Positions 11,455 to 23,623 of a stretch of 64,000 bases of DNA are shown piece after piece. This stretch comes from Plasmopara viticola (lineage: Eukaryota; Oomycota; Peronosporomycetes; Peronosporales; Peronosporaceae). Location: NCBI GenBank assembly GCA_001695595.3, contig MBPM02000010.1, positions 124,001-188,000 of the forward strand. Direction: 5' to 3'. A model generated the notes under the pieces. The model worked only from the letters and a program-made list of their open reading frames with translations. It searched no databases and had not been told where the DNA came from. Both the position numbers and the translations under genes were made by a program. Position 1 is the stretch's first letter. Each line of letters begins with the position of its first letter.

Positions 11455-12651
11455 AATGTTTGCGTATCAGCACTTGGACGAAGAGTTGTCAAATGACAGG
11501 CCAATTCGAAAGTAATGAACCATTAGCAACAGTGAAGACAAACAACGAATGCACCGCATTAAAGAGAGCCCAAACTTCAAAAGACCTACCGTCAACTTTA
11601 ATGTCGCTGAGTTGTACAAACTACCGACCTGGAGAGATGCTCAGCCCGCTGTTAAAGTCTGCGTCGTCGAAAAAGACCGTACACTGCGATTTTGTATTGA
11701 TTCTCCTCCTTTTGATTTGTAAATATTGTCGTCTCTTACATCGTGCAAGCGGTTGTAATTTCGTGCCTTTACGAATTTTTGAATTGGTCGTCTCATTGCC
11801 TTCTTGGTTTCTTTTCTTTTTTGGACTTGTTTTTGCACTGAGGCATAATGTCCGTATGTGCGTGATACACATACATGGGCTGCGAATTACATATGAACAA
11901 AGTTAGTACTATTCGCAATAGTATACTATATTAGAAGGGAGCCCCCCTTTTCGTTAATCGGCCCCCTTTCCCTAAACCCTAGTGCAAGGTCTTTTGCACG
12001 TATTATGAACCTGCTTCTTAGATCTGTCGCGATCGTTCGGCTTTCTTCCATACGTGGACATAAAAATACTCTGCTTGATCTCTTAAAGCTTAATTGATTG
12101 CTCAATAATGCCATAATATGTAAATTTGCTTCTCAAAGCAATGGTCCTTCTGTAGCGAGCAAGAATTTTTGCATTGCGAATGCTCTATATCCTACAAAAG
12201 AATGGTGTTCGCTCCAGCCAATCATAGATCATTATTAAAGCTTAGGGGTACTGCATTGAGGATTGTCTGGTTAGCGGATCCCTATTTTAAAATAGACTAA
12301 TTTTCTAGCCTTCTTTCATCCCTCAGACGGCAAAAGCCTTTTATTATAAAACGCCATCGATTTTTCATTCAAGAACGTACTAATTGCATTACCGTAGACC
12401 ACTTTACAATTTAAAGGGGTCTCAATGTAAAATAAGCTTTCTTGTTGACGAAGCTGAATACTGGCTATTTTTTCTATTAATGCGTATGTAGCCGACACAA
12501 TAAAATGAAAGATCTGCGCCAATTAATGTTCCTGTGCGTTACGTAGCGATGACCACTAGCGAATCGCGTAGACCCTTTAAAGCCAGAGTGATAGATTGAG
12601 CCTAATGAGAAGTACATCTAACGGCGATTTTCTTATATAAAACGAGAAGGC
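11455..12651. other. Effector 5' flank of E2
   Basis: No gene is supported. The first part matches the regions just upstream of E1, E3 and E4. The part at 12,430-12,600 matches 1,285-1,440. A 148-codon plus-strand ORF starting at 11,460 overlaps this flank but has no domain and is not conserved as an ORF in the other copies. Confidence 0.5.
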
Positions 12652-12995
12652 ACTTAAAAATTGTATTGTATTGTATTACGTTATCGCGTTGCCAAGTTAT
12701 GCACGTGCTAGGCTCTATGGCTAGTCCACGGCATAGAGTGGTGTCCGCATACGTCGGGTCTCGTTCGGCGGGCAGTGCAGCCAGCACCGAGGCCGTGAGG
12801 GTCTTCCATTATTTTGTGTACTTCTGACTTGATAAGAGCCCAGGTGGCGCCCTGGTGCTGGAGACCGTCGCGTCGAGGGTGAGACTCGTTAGAGACCTGC
12901 AGATGCCCGAGAGCACCTGCCCGAAGCGCGCGAGCATTTACCCCCGCGCTTGGAAGGAGGGCGTCACCCCAACCTTTTCCGAAAAACTTAAAAAT
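12652..12995 (-). mobile_element. SINE-like element copy 1 with 10-bp target duplication
   Basis: The element body spans 12,662-12,985 (324 bp). It is flanked by the direct repeat ACTTAAAAAT at 12,652-12,661 and 12,986-12,995. In its own orientation it starts TTTCGGAAAAGGTTGGGG and ends in a tail built of ATACA units. The body is nearly the same as three other copies in this window. The long target duplication and the tail indicate insertion by target-primed reverse transcription. I found no convincing tRNA-type A and B boxes, so the promoter class is open. Confidence 0.8.
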
Positions 12996-13069
12996 GAGTT
13001 TGTATAATCAAGGTCTAGAAAAAAGTGTTTTAGCGCCCCTCAATTACCAATTACAGTGCTAAAACCTCC

Positions 13070-14110
13070 TTTGGCTAATTTCCACCGTTGATTGGCTGTA
13101 ACAGCCAGGAATATTTGTAAGATTTAAACCTTAACCCTTTCAATATTCATATGCATTGCGCGTGATGAAGGTTTTGAATTTCATCGCCTCCGGTGACTTG
13201 CTTGTGTGAGGGACTCGACGCAGCTCTACAACAATGCGAAAGCTCCATCCATCGATCGTGTTAGCGCAAATACGAGCACCACTCGACTTATCCACCGATT
13301 GTGATTGCTTGGTATTGGGTAGCGAGTTGAGTAGGGCAGCAGCAGGCGGGATATTACTGTTTCCAACGCCTCTGTAGCAGACAGATTCAAGGCTCGCATC
13401 GTCGTCCTGCACTCTAAAGCAGACACAAGATATCTTCAACAGCTGCCTTGTACAGAACGGATGCTTAGTTTTACCGCTCTAAAAAGCGTTTAGACAGCAT
13501 GCCATCGCGCAAATACATCTCTCTACATAGCATGCCAAAGTAGCTGTCTTTGTAGCACTGCAGCGATGCAGTACCCTCTTGTTGCTACGTTCATTCTCTT
13601 AATCAGTACAAAATATTGTCGTTTCCACCTTTTCCTAAAATATCGTTAGTTCACATTTTCGCAAACTAGACTCTTATTCATGACCTTCGCTTGCTCGTAA
13701 AGCCAACCACGGCGTATCAATTTTCGGTCCATTCGCATAGACGACGATCTTGCAAATTGTTGTTTAAACATCTCGACTTTAACTCTGGATCGCTTGTAGA
13801 CCTAATTGTAAAGTCTCTTGATCTGGTACGCAACCTGATTTGTTTGTAGGAACTTCTTGCCAAGCCAAAGCTCTCCACGAAGACTTCTAACTGCCCCACT
13901 ATTGGTGGATTTGCTGCAGTCTGCAGCACCGGCACAAATATGTCCTCCTCTGCGTACTCGCCACTCACAAACTTAGCTTTAGCTTCAGCTTCTCCTTCGT
14001 CTTTTACTTTGACTTCCACCTGCTTTTCTGTTTTTCGACTTTTTGTGCCTGTTTGTGTCTCAATTAGCCAATCAAATACCGAAAAGATGCTATTAAAAGC
14101 TGGGGGATTA
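13070..14110 (-). pseudogene. Unrecognised gene relic H1 (paralogue at 53,200-54,260)
   Basis: Two minus-strand open segments (14,019-13,717 and 13,439-13,140) fall into one region that aligns with 53,200-54,260. The N-terminal segment is acidic and lysine-rich (VKVKDEGEAEAK), followed by a segment containing VFVESFGLA. The C-terminal segment contains a pattern like SPEAMKFKTFI, seen in the other copy as SPEAMEYKSFI. The two copies break at different points, so the ancestor was probably one protein-coding gene, perhaps with introns. I do not recognise the family and assign no function. The flanks also match, including a short stretch near 13,085 containing GTTGATTGGCTG. Confidence 0.45.
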
Positions 14111-14147
14111 TCGGCTCCCTTGCTTTATTGCGGTTTTAAAAAAAAGT

Positions 14148-14500
14148 ACTCATGAGGACTTGTATTGTATTGTATTACGTTATCGCGTTGCCAAGTTATG
14201 CACGGGTTAGGCTCAGTCTGGCTAGTCCACGGCATAGAGTGGTGTCCGCATACGCCGGGTCTCGATCGGCGGGCAGTGCAGCCAGCGCCGAGGTCGTGAG
14301 GGTCTTCCATTATTTTGTTTAGCTCTGACTTGGTAAGAGCGCAGGTGGCGCCCTGGTGCTGGAAACCGTCGCGTCGAGGGTGAGACTCGTTAGAGACCTG
14401 CAGATGCCCGAGAGCACCTGCCCGAAGCGCGCGAGCATTTAGCCCTCGCGCTTGGAAAGAGGGTGTCACCCCAACCTTTTCCAAGACACTTATGAGAACT
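14148..14500 (-). mobile_element. SINE-like element copy 2 with 13-bp imperfect target duplication
   Basis: The body spans 14,161-14,487 (327 bp). Flanking direct repeats are ACTCATGAGGACT at 14,148-14,160 and ACTTATGAGAACT at 14,488-14,500, matching at 11 of 13 positions. The two mismatches and several body differences suggest this is the oldest of the four copies. It inserted just left of decayed sequence and next to relic H1. Confidence 0.75.
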
Positions 14501-15415
14501 AGTGCTCAATACTGTAGTGTGGCGAGCAATTTTTAATCAAATAAATATATTCAGAATGCGAATAGTGCCGGCGATTTTGTACAGTGCTTTCTTGCTCCTC
14601 CTCTCTTGTACATAAGCAAAATCCAATAGAATGAAGCATACAGATGTCCTGACAAATTGTGTGGAAATACTCGACAAAGTTAAAAGGTCACTTAAACATG
14701 AAAATATCAAAGTGATTTAAAAAAATTCGGTGTACTTGGGTTGGTTATTCTTTGCCAAAGCTTCATAATCGTCCGAGCAGTCCCTTACTTAGCTATAAGC
14801 GTCAGTTTTTTTAATGTAAAGCGCCAAATAAATACAAACGAGCATTGTTGTGCAGGTAGAACGTACTTACCTGCCCAGTCTGCGTCTAAGTACACGACAT
14901 GCTCTACGACTTGTTTTTCGTCGCACAACATGTCTATCCATGTTCTCTAAGAAATATCGAATCACCTTTGTTTCAGTGGAACAGTCTACTGGATTGGCTA
15001 CAGCACCTGAGCTGTAGATTTTCTTACCGCCCGCCAGTCACACAAAACTTCGACAAGCGATGCTATAGCTTTGACTCCATCTTGTCTTTGTTTCGGTCTG
15101 CGCTGCATCGTCCTTGGTCAGTTGATTCTCCGATTCCAACAGAATTAGGCACCTTTCCGTGCACTCTAAGCCGACCGTCTTAATAAGTAATTGCGAGTAC
15201 ACTAGCGGATAGATACTAAATGTCTTGTGCTTCATGTCGTAGCCAATTTCGATACAAAAATGAAGTGAAAAGGTTTAAAGGTCCTTATTTCCTGCATTTC
15301 GTCGGCTTCCTTCTGTGTGCCAGCAGAATTTATCAACCAGGCTCGCCTTGTAGTCTTGTATTGATTGCAGTGACAGTGTAGTGAATACTAGAAATCGGAA
15401 GCGTCTGTAGAGTAC
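14501..15415. other. No recognisable feature
   Basis: No conserved domain, repeat copy or element end was recognised. Small ORFs here (for example 14,741-14,950 and 14,899-15,183) look incidental. The stretch may be the decayed 5' part of the copia relic that follows. Confidence 0.3.
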
Positions 15416-16080
15416 TTGAATTATATGTGTGTTATACCAGCACATGCTTTGCTTTTGGATTTCGAATCGAGAACTGCGACGTGGATGCGGTCTTTCTGTA
15501 CGGCAAGCTCAACGAGGAAAGCTATGTGCAGATTGTCGATACAAGAAGAGGCTGGTGAAGAAACTGTTTTGCTGCCGAAAAACATGTCTGGACTCCGACA
15601 ATTCACTTGTTTGTAGAAAGAGATACCAATCTGCATTTCATATATACAAAAGTCAAGGCTCTAGCACCAACGCGTGCATTAAAACAAAAGATGCCTTACA
15701 AGTGCAATGTTAGAAGTAGCTACCCCTTCTCGTTGTGATGTGAAGAAAACGCTTATAGCAACCGATCGAGCGCTAGTGTGTTAGTATTGGCGCACAAGTT
15801 TCGGATGGTGTGCTTTGGTAGCGAGTTTTGTTTAATTGCTAGCCCCTTCTACTAGTAGTCTCTAGTCCACGTTCAAAGATGCCACTATAAACGTGTTCGA
15901 TTACTCCTCTAAAGCAGTCAATGACTGACCTTCGACAATTGCAGGGTATTAATCGATTAGCCTCAGTCGCTTCTCTTCTGTGCTATATTCCGTAATAGAG
16001 CATCAATGATTTCCTCAAGACATGACATCCCGTGAGATTATGTACCAACTAGGCCACAACACAAGAAAATGAAGGTCTTT
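15416..16080 (+). pseudogene. Ty1/copia reverse-transcriptase relic
   Basis: Around 15,470-15,530 one plus-strand frame reads DVDAVFLYGKLNEESYVQI. This corresponds to the copia RT segment that normally reads D(V)xTAFLxGxLxEEIYMxQP and carries the first catalytic aspartate. Downstream the frame is lost within about 60 bases, with stops in all frames. No LTR, gag or integrase was found around it. It is an old, isolated pol fragment. Confidence 0.55.
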
Positions 16081-17560
16081 GGCGCCCGCCTAAAAGCGTC
16101 GCTAAAAGAATAGAAGTGTCAGTTTATATACTACGAAAAATATGTCGATAGTTTTAGCGTCCTTAACGCGGCAATAAATAAGGTGAGAATCGTACGCAAC
16201 GTAAAGTCTATTGAGACGACACCTGTGAAAACCAATGACGACGAAGAATTACTGGTACCAAAAACAAACTTATTGTTGCTGACGCAGATACCTCAGTGAC
16301 AGTTGTATCATACCAACGGTAAGTAGCGTGAGCTGTGATGATGCCATACTTTGCCCAGCCAAAATTTATTTGCAGTAGAATTTATGATTGTCGTCAGACT
16401 CACCGGCATAGCAAATGTCACATTCAAAAGAAGCGATCATGGCCTCCACGGACCAAAAACCGACCTGAGGTGCTCTTGCTAAAAGTCGCTGATGATGAGG
16501 ACTAAAAGGAGGATGGCGAAGCTAAAAGTGACAATCCTCGATGTATCCTTTGTTTGTGAAGTAGACAAGGGCAATGTAATTTGCGGACCGCCGGGTACTC
16601 ATTTTAAGTTGTTAGGCCTATTCATGGCGACGTATAGCTCCTACACAAGGGCGGTATGGAACGCTCTGAAGTGCTAACACCACCAAAGCTCACTAAAAAC
16701 ATTTTTGGATTGGCTTTATCTCCAGGGTGGCTCGATCGAAATTCAAACAACTCGAAGATTATCTCATGTTCGTAAGCAATAGAGTCCAATCCGTTCGTTT
16801 GTAGATCGGAGACTACTCATTTTCGAGATACTTCTCTTTCAGCAAGGTGTAAATCCAGGCGTTGGGCATTAGCGTTCAGTGCGATTGTTAAAAATCAATT
16901 CTTTCTTACCCTGACACGTGGCTTAATGACCATTTGTAGCAGCGCTCGTTGCGTATGATTCCGGATCGCAACGTATTGTGCTAAAGGTGCTCTTATGGCT
17001 CCTCCGTGTTCCGCAAAGCGATACATAATTGCTATTGTACACGAATTGTAAAAGCGTCTTAGCTTCGCTTGCTCTACATGGAAGTTTGGATTAGCTAGCG
17101 CTGGAAGAGAACTCCTGCCTTGTCCCTGCGTCTTTTATGCAGAAGCCGCTGACTTACACGACCGAGTATACACGTTTAGGAATATTTTTGAGGCCAGTTC
17201 TGGTGGTAAGGGCGCGTCCTTTCAAGCTGCAAGGAGTGGACTGCTTTAAAATTGTGATCCATGAGCTTCATACGTACATCAAATGCCGCCTGTCTCGGTA
17301 TTCGATTCCAGATAGCATTTTGAAGTCACTAACCTTCGCAGTGAGCTTCGGGCTGTGCCACCCACTCAAAGAACACAGACTAATGTGTAATCGACCATTC
17401 GCTTTTAAGGCCGATGTAACTGTGGCTATGCTCAATATCCATCGTCATATGGCCACCCTCATTCGCCTCATTAATTTCTCAAGCGCCGAAAAAACATTGT
17501 ATGCTGGAGCACCAAAGGACTCAAATGAGGTAGGCTCAATAATTCAGGGTTTGTAAAATT
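16081..17560 (+). repeat. Duplicated decayed region S, copy S1
   Basis: From about 16,600 this region aligns by eye with 48,600-49,350 in the same orientation. Matching points include the GGCGG/ATTGGCT stretch at 16,645-16,710 and 48,625-48,690, and the CGACCGAGT(A/G)TACACGTTT stretch at 17,160 and 49,163. The latter encodes a DRVYTF-like pattern in both copies. A piece near 16,230-16,300 matches the reverse complement of 49,800-49,870 and encodes an ADAD-type pattern. A 139-codon ORF at 17,137-17,556 is open only in this copy and out of frame with the conserved pattern, so I do not call it a gene. The original product is unknown. Confidence 0.4.
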
Positions 17561-18142
17561 TTCAAATTACCTCACATGTATAACTGGTCGTGTCGACAAC
17601 GAAATGGAAAATTATTAAGTTATGACTCGTTAGGATAATCACAAATCCGATAAACGGCATTTCACTTTGTTTAAAATTTTAAAACTTCTTTTTTCTTTTT
17701 CTAGAAACGATTATAATATTTACATCGACCCACCCCCCTCAAGTAGTAAAGATTGAAGTCTTTCTCCATGAGTATTTGAGTATTTGTTTTCTTCATTTTG
17801 TATATCTACGCGTATTTCCTACTCAGCGAATTATGGGTAGTCGGTACTTCACAAAGTGAATAGCTTCTTCAGTAAGATACAAAATTAATTTTCTCCAAGC
17901 CCTTCCCTACATTTCTCACAAGCAATTGTTTTAAAAGAGATACCGAAACTCTGGGGTAATTGAGCTTTAAATAGTTAGATCTTTTAGATGCGTAATACGC
18001 ATTGCTGAGTGTAACTTCAGAAGTATATAGTTTGTCACCCCCGATTCAATGCGCAGGCTACGAAGTGTACCCAAATGTCCCACTGAAGAAAACAGTAATG
18101 GGGCTCCAAATCATCGTGACTGCATTTTCTGATATGCAACGT
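17561..18142. other. No recognisable feature
   Basis: AT-rich sequence without recognisable domains or repeat copies. Homopolymer-rich runs near 17,680-17,700 are the only notable pattern. Confidence 0.3.
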
Positions 18143-18340
18143 TATACCGCGGGTTTTCATGCGACAAAGCTGTGTTAATATGCAACCTAATTTAGATACT
18201 TTACTTATAAACAGCCGCTCAATTTGCTTCTGGCTGGAACGGATACCAGTATACCATAGGCACACGAAATTACATCCCGTGTTACCATTGACCTCCGGCA
18301 AGCTTAATACTAAGTGGAGGCAATTAAACTTCCAACGGTT
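18143..18340 (+). repeat. Short duplicated segment T, copy T1
   Basis: This segment aligns closely with 63,686-63,870 in the same orientation, sharing CGTTATACCGCGGGTTTT at its left end and TTTGCTT(C/T)TGGCTGGAACG in the middle. Neither copy has a clear ORF with recognisable motifs. In the right-hand copy it follows effector-type 3' flank directly. Confidence 0.5.
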
Positions 18341-18865
18341 TGCAAGCACTGACAGGATCTCAAAGAAAATGACGTGAGGCGTAAGTTTGACCTAAAGGCT
18401 GATCTTGTAGGATATCACATACCTGGTTTTCTCTTGTACACAAGGAGCCAGCAATACCTTATAAAGACCAAGAAAGTGCTCTTTATTGGCCAAACAATCG
18501 CCATTTTGAGCATCGTGAGCCTTTATGATTATATCCCTCCGTCATTTAAAGTAATGACTTGGGCTAGATCTGCCGAAGTTGCCCTGAGAAAAGCCGCCTA
18601 TTCGCCCCTTTAACGTGTTGTATAGCAAAGAGCTTCAGTAGGATTTTTATTTGAATGACTGACAAACTAAACGTCAATTTAATCCCAAATTTACTGATAC
18701 GGGTCGGCTTACAGTCTAATTTGCACAATATTGCACTGGCAAACACATTGAGCTGGTAAAACTTATGTTTGATGCATTTACTACAATCCCTTAGAATTGA
18801 CAGCTATATTTTCATTCTCGGGGATTTGTCGCTGCTCTTAAACCATAAGCAACTAAATCAAAAGA
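18341..18865. other. No recognisable feature
   Basis: Small ORFs such as 18,374-18,613 show no domain and are not repeated elsewhere in the window. Confidence 0.3.
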
Positions 18866-21800
18866 TTCTAAGACTTCCCATTCCTCCTCCATCGACACTC
18901 ATTACAACTGCCATCGACGTGCTACAGCACATTTAGATGCATGGCTCGCTAACTTATGGCTGTAATGAGGCTGTGCACTTCTAGAAAGATAGATGGGACA
19001 AATATATGGCCGTACGCCGTCTCAATGCTAGAAAAGAGGCATTGCTTGGAAAGTAATGACTATGAGAATTCGTGCTCGCCTTGGCAGATAGACGGGACAA
19101 AGCTATGGCCGTACGACGTCACAGTGTTACAAAAGAAAGCTGACAAGATACAACACAGCATCGAAAACCTTTTGTCGGACTACTTTTTGCCAGCGACTCC
19201 TTCGCTGCTGCGTCCAAGCCTCAATTTGTCAACTTTTGGCTGATCTCACGCAAATGATCTCCTGCCCTCGACACGTAATCCCCCCGATGTTGGTATTCTC
19301 ATCAATGGCCTCATACAAGAAGAAAGTTCTCATGCTTGCTTGCGTAGATTTTTAGCTGTTCGTTGCAGAAATCACTAACAAAAATCAAAAGGTCGGTATG
19401 GTGAGATTGTATCGGAACAATTATTTTAGTTTTTGAGTAGACTTTCATCACTTGAGACCATTCAGTTTTCTTTTTATTTAACGGTGAAAAAGAACTTTAT
19501 TCCATCTCCCTTTAGTCGTCTGCACATTTCTGCACACCTTCAAACATTTCACGTCTGACAACTCAGCCTTAAGAAATATCCTTATGCTTGGATTAACATC
19601 CTAAATTCGTACAAATTTCAATGTCAGTAGCTCAATTCTATCGATAGTGAGCACCTACGTTTACGTATTAACCAAATTACCACTTCAATCCTTTAAATCA
19701 ATCTCCGCAAAAGCTTCAGCAGCTAATTCCCCTTTCAATTAGAAAGATAAAGACGACGCTTTTCAAAATTAGTCGATTTCTCCCTACAAGCAACAATTCT
19801 ACTTATTACGTGGATTGCCAAGTCTTAAAATAATGGGCATATGTATTCGATTAAGTTCAGCCAGAATACTTAGTGATGAAATCAAACAGATGTAGCAATC
19901 GAGTCCTAGCTGTTGTATCTGTCTAAACCTCAAAAGTAAAATTGGAAAATTTACAAAGCACGTGGCAGTGACAATGCTCTGTTTTGTTCAGGGGTGGGAT
20001 CATTGACAGAGGAGCAATCAATCAGAATCAAGGCGTGCTTGATCAGATCCTGACTCGTAGCTACCATATAGATTAAGTTTCTCGGGTTTCGACAGAAATG
20101 AATAGGTTTTAATCAAGACTTTTTGTGCCTTAGTGCTGTGGATAGGTCGTTTGTTTGTATATGTCATTAGCAAGACATAATTATTGACACTCCTGAAGTG
20201 CTATATTGTATAAATATACAGGCAATTGCTGATGGTATACATCGCATCGCAACAGCGCGGACTAGGTCATGACCAGGAATTTTGTAATCAACATGGCATT
20301 TAAAGTCTTGCTATTAGTGCGACCGGAATGCTAATAGATAATATGCATTGGTTGACTCCAACCTGTAAGGTCCTGCTGCGCGTGACAACAAAATAATAGC
20401 AGATAATGTCAGACAAAAATGACGAATAATACATTTTTAAAATCTTGATATTTTGTTAGGTCCAGCAAAAAAACTACAGGCGAGTAAAAAAAGCTTAGTC
20501 ACAGTTGATGACCTGCTGCTTTATGTAAGCTTTACGGACTTGTCGCAACGTGCTGGGAAAACTCAGCCGTCTGCAACAAAGATTAGCAACACGAAAGATT
20601 GTCTCCATCAATCGCAACTCAGAGATATTGCATTTCACTCACCTTGCAGACTTTCTTGCAGTCTTTTCATCGGATATATTGGATTTAGATGTGATAGCTG
20701 GCCATCAGACGTAGCATGATCTAAGGATACTACAAGATTGTTACTCCAACGAGAATGATTAGTGAGGATTGGGATTTTCGACGTCGGAGTTATCGCGATC
20801 GTCCAGCAGATATCGAAGACTGCTCATAAAAATCCATCGCTCACGCCATACCGAAACAGCTGCGGATCATAAAAAATGGCTTTGCTTTTTGTTCTGATGC
20901 CTTATAAACTATGCACGATCGGATTTTTTCTGACAAAAGCCGCACGCATTAACGAGACAAAATCATGACTAACCAAAGCTTCGTTTTGGGCGGAATTGAA
21001 CGACTGATCTTCATGACTTTTTTCGCCAATCGTTATAGCTCTCCTCTTTTGTAGTCAAAACCCGCCTAGGCTTTAGTAATATTGTCAATGTCAACGCTAA
21101 GAAATGGCTTCGTGCATTCGACCTAATCAAAGTTCACAGCCAGATCTAACGTCCCCCTATAAATTTAGAGTTTTCCTATCAACTTGTCAAACTAAAGCTA
21201 AGTTGTTCGTGCTCCTCTTTAAAGAAAACACTAATCATTCTATTTTGGCTGACTGCAAATGTTTATCGGCACGCAAATTTTTTGACACACAAGAGTCCAC
21301 CGAGAGACAAATAAGTTATTAATGACCTCGTTCACTTGCGCGTGCAACAACCAGCTTACTGCAGCTGACCCCTTTGATAAAAATTGTCAAGCTCCCAGTG
21401 GCTGAGCTCCCATTGTGTAAGTTAACAACACACCATCACAAACAATTTGTGAATAAGGCACACCGCTCCTAGTTGTTCCTTGGCTTGAACGCGTAACCTC
21501 AGCCGGCAAATCTACGAAGTAATTTCCAAGATGACGATCTAATTCGTTGCCCCCTTCTCAAATTATGTATCCTGCTTTATATAAGCCAAAAATGCTGATG
21601 CTGCATTGCTCAGCAATACTTAAGCTCTTTGAGACTGGATAAATCTACGGATAACACGCTTTAGGACGGGATATCGCCCGTCCATGGCAGTCCTAGAGAA
21701 AAAGTCTTTCTGTGACTGCAATCTACTTGACGACCCTCTATCGTCAAAACTTCCAATGTGTCTGATTGATTTATATGTCGTTACATGCGAGGTGATCCTA

Positions 21801-22860
21801 TCGTTAGGTCGTCCATAACCCGACTTCCTTGAACTGTGCGAGGAGTGGCGCCACAAATGGGACCGTCAACTTCTTCAGCTCAAGAAAGTATTTATGAAGT
21901 TTGACTTACACTCAGAAAAACATTGACGCTACGGTGAACAAGACTTTAAGAATGGCTTTATAAGTGGGTAGAGCCACAGACAGGCTCTTACTCCAGAACT
22001 GATTTGGATGGACAATTTCCCATCCTATAGCATGGTCTCCGTGGATTCTTTCAATTGTTCCCTAACGCGTTCCCGAGACTAAAAACACCCCAGGGTAAAT
22101 CTTTTATGGGTAAGTGCTTAGTGTTTGGCCTGGCCTCCAAGTGAAAGGGGTAAATGTCGCGCACACCTGAAAATACTTAAGTAAGGTCGCCTTAGTGGCC
22201 TTCAACGTAGGAGGGGAGGTTCTAAGGTACCCTCCTCCGAAGGTGAAAAGCTCTAACTTTACCGACTTACACAATTTCTGTCTGTGTAGCCTGAGGCCTC
22301 AATCGTAGACTTGTATCGTAAAGCCCGGGCGGATTGACACGCTCTGGCGGCTTGGCAGCGGGATGATCTGCAAATGCAGCTGCCCTCTCAGTTCCACAGA
22401 AGCCAGCAAGCTTTCCGAGCAGTGACAACTGCTCGTCTCGACAGATGGTTGTAGCCATCCCGGAACCTCCGCGGTGGTCATGTAGTCAATCTACCCGCGT
22501 GGGCGTAAAATTTGCTGCGGGTGCTGCTAGATTTGATGCGGTCACACTGCTATTTGTACCAAGGAAGCGAGCAGCTTCGGAGCAAAACCCAGTCTTACAA
22601 GAATCGACGTGACCGACAGATCGCAGATTAAAGGCCGATCAAAAACAGTGACCTTTTCTGTTTCTGTCTTACATATAACAGTCTATATGAGCTCTATTTA
22701 ATTATGTAATTTTAGGCAAGAAGTACACTCATGTCTTTCGAATTACCTTAGTTTGCAAACCGGGATAAATCGATAAAGTGCTCGGACTTCTTTTATTACA
22801 AATTTAGCTACGCGTACCTACATGACCTATTTTTAAGGTCTGTATTCTTAATCATTGAAA
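18866..22860 (+). repeat. Degenerate dispersed repeat R, copy R2
   Basis: This is a full-length relative of R1 in the same orientation. At its left end, 18,978-19,030 and 19,075-19,125 form a tandem pair encoding IDGTNIWPYAVS and IDGTKLWPYDVT in one open frame (18,956-19,243); the pair is also present in R5. A plus-strand segment at 20,453-20,719 and minus-strand segments at 21,856-21,620 and 22,481-22,267 are open here but broken in other copies. The right end leads directly into effector copy E3, just as R1 leads towards E2. No LTRs or TIRs were found at its ends. Confidence 0.6.
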
Positions 22861-22952
22861 GTATCTTTTTTTCTAAAATCTTATGTTGGTCTCAATGAAA
22901 GACTTAAATTAGAAATAAAAGAACATATGAGAACAGATACATCGAGCTGCTA

Positions 22953-22994
22953 TGAAGTCGAAGTCGAAGTCGAAGTCGAAGTCGAGGTCGGTGG
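22953..22994. repeat. GAAGTC hexanucleotide tract near E3
   Basis: About six units of GAAGTC (last units decayed to GAGGTC) lie about 170 bases downstream of the E3 stop. The equivalent place at E1 (about 50-95), E2 (10,781-10,805), E4 (34,953-34,978) and E5 (52,511-52,536) holds shorter or decayed versions, inverted where the gene is inverted. It therefore belongs to the duplicated effector unit. Confidence 0.75.
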
Positions 22995-23164
22995 ATGCAC
23001 GTCGAGAAGCAGACTAAAATCAAAGAACGACATAGATCGAGTCGAGTTGATGGATTTAAGACGCAAGACGCTGCACAAGACGTAAGGGAGTGCATTGAAC
23101 TTGCGATCGCTGTACTTTTGTTGATTTTCACGGTCGTACTTGTCACAGTGAAAAACCTCTAGTT

Positions 23165-23623
23165 TTAGTGGGCGAGTAAAAAGATCGTTAGAATAATCAG
23201 GGAAGCAAGCAAAATATATACACCATAATTTACCCATTTGGCCGCCCTTTTTAGCATTATCATCTTAATTTCTAAATATTCCGCCGCTTCCTCTGCTAGA
23301 TTTTGTGCCTCTTGTTTCAAAACCTTGACCACCTTTGCGGCTTTTTCCGCAGCATCTCCTGCCGTTCGTGCGGGTTCGGGAGTTGTTGCACTTTTGTCGT
23401 TGAAAGCCTTTTGAGCTTTTAAAATTGCTGATGTGGCTTCGAGCAACCTTTAAGGCTCCATCGGCAGCGTCGTCTAAAGCAACTTTGCCTTCATCAAAGA
23501 TGTTTCAAACGACGACTCTGACGGATAATAATATTAGCGCCATGTCGCCGTTGGCGGTGGCGAAAATGGAGCTGCACACGACGAAAGTGACACCAAAGAG
23601 GACGCTAAAACTATAAAGTTCAT
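23165..23623 (-). pseudogene. RxLR-like effector family, frameshifted copy E3
   Basis: The equivalent start codon lies at 23,623-23,621. Bases missing in the signal-peptide part and again around the motif region put the 5' third out of frame. The motif region itself is reduced; a further deletion lies near 23,440. The 3' part is open from 23,446 to 23,165. It keeps the Ala/Lys/Glu-rich helix and the C-terminal hydrophobic segment ending FLLAH. It is closest to E2, E5 and E6. Confidence 0.75.

Noticed and set aside
11460..11906. 148-codon plus-strand ORF upstream of E2
   Set aside because: It overlaps the duplicated effector 5' flank. The equivalent frame is not open upstream of E1, E3 or E4.
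12662..12985. tRNA-derived SINE head
   Set aside because: I looked for A-box and B-box patterns in both orientations and found none convincing; the promoter class is left open.
17137..17556. 139-codon ORF in region S1
   Set aside because: The frame is closed in the paralogous region S2, and it does not match the frame of the shared DRVYTF trace.
22953..22994. CRISPR-like repeat
   Set aside because: The hexanucleotide units are directly adjacent with no spacers, and the sequence is eukaryotic.
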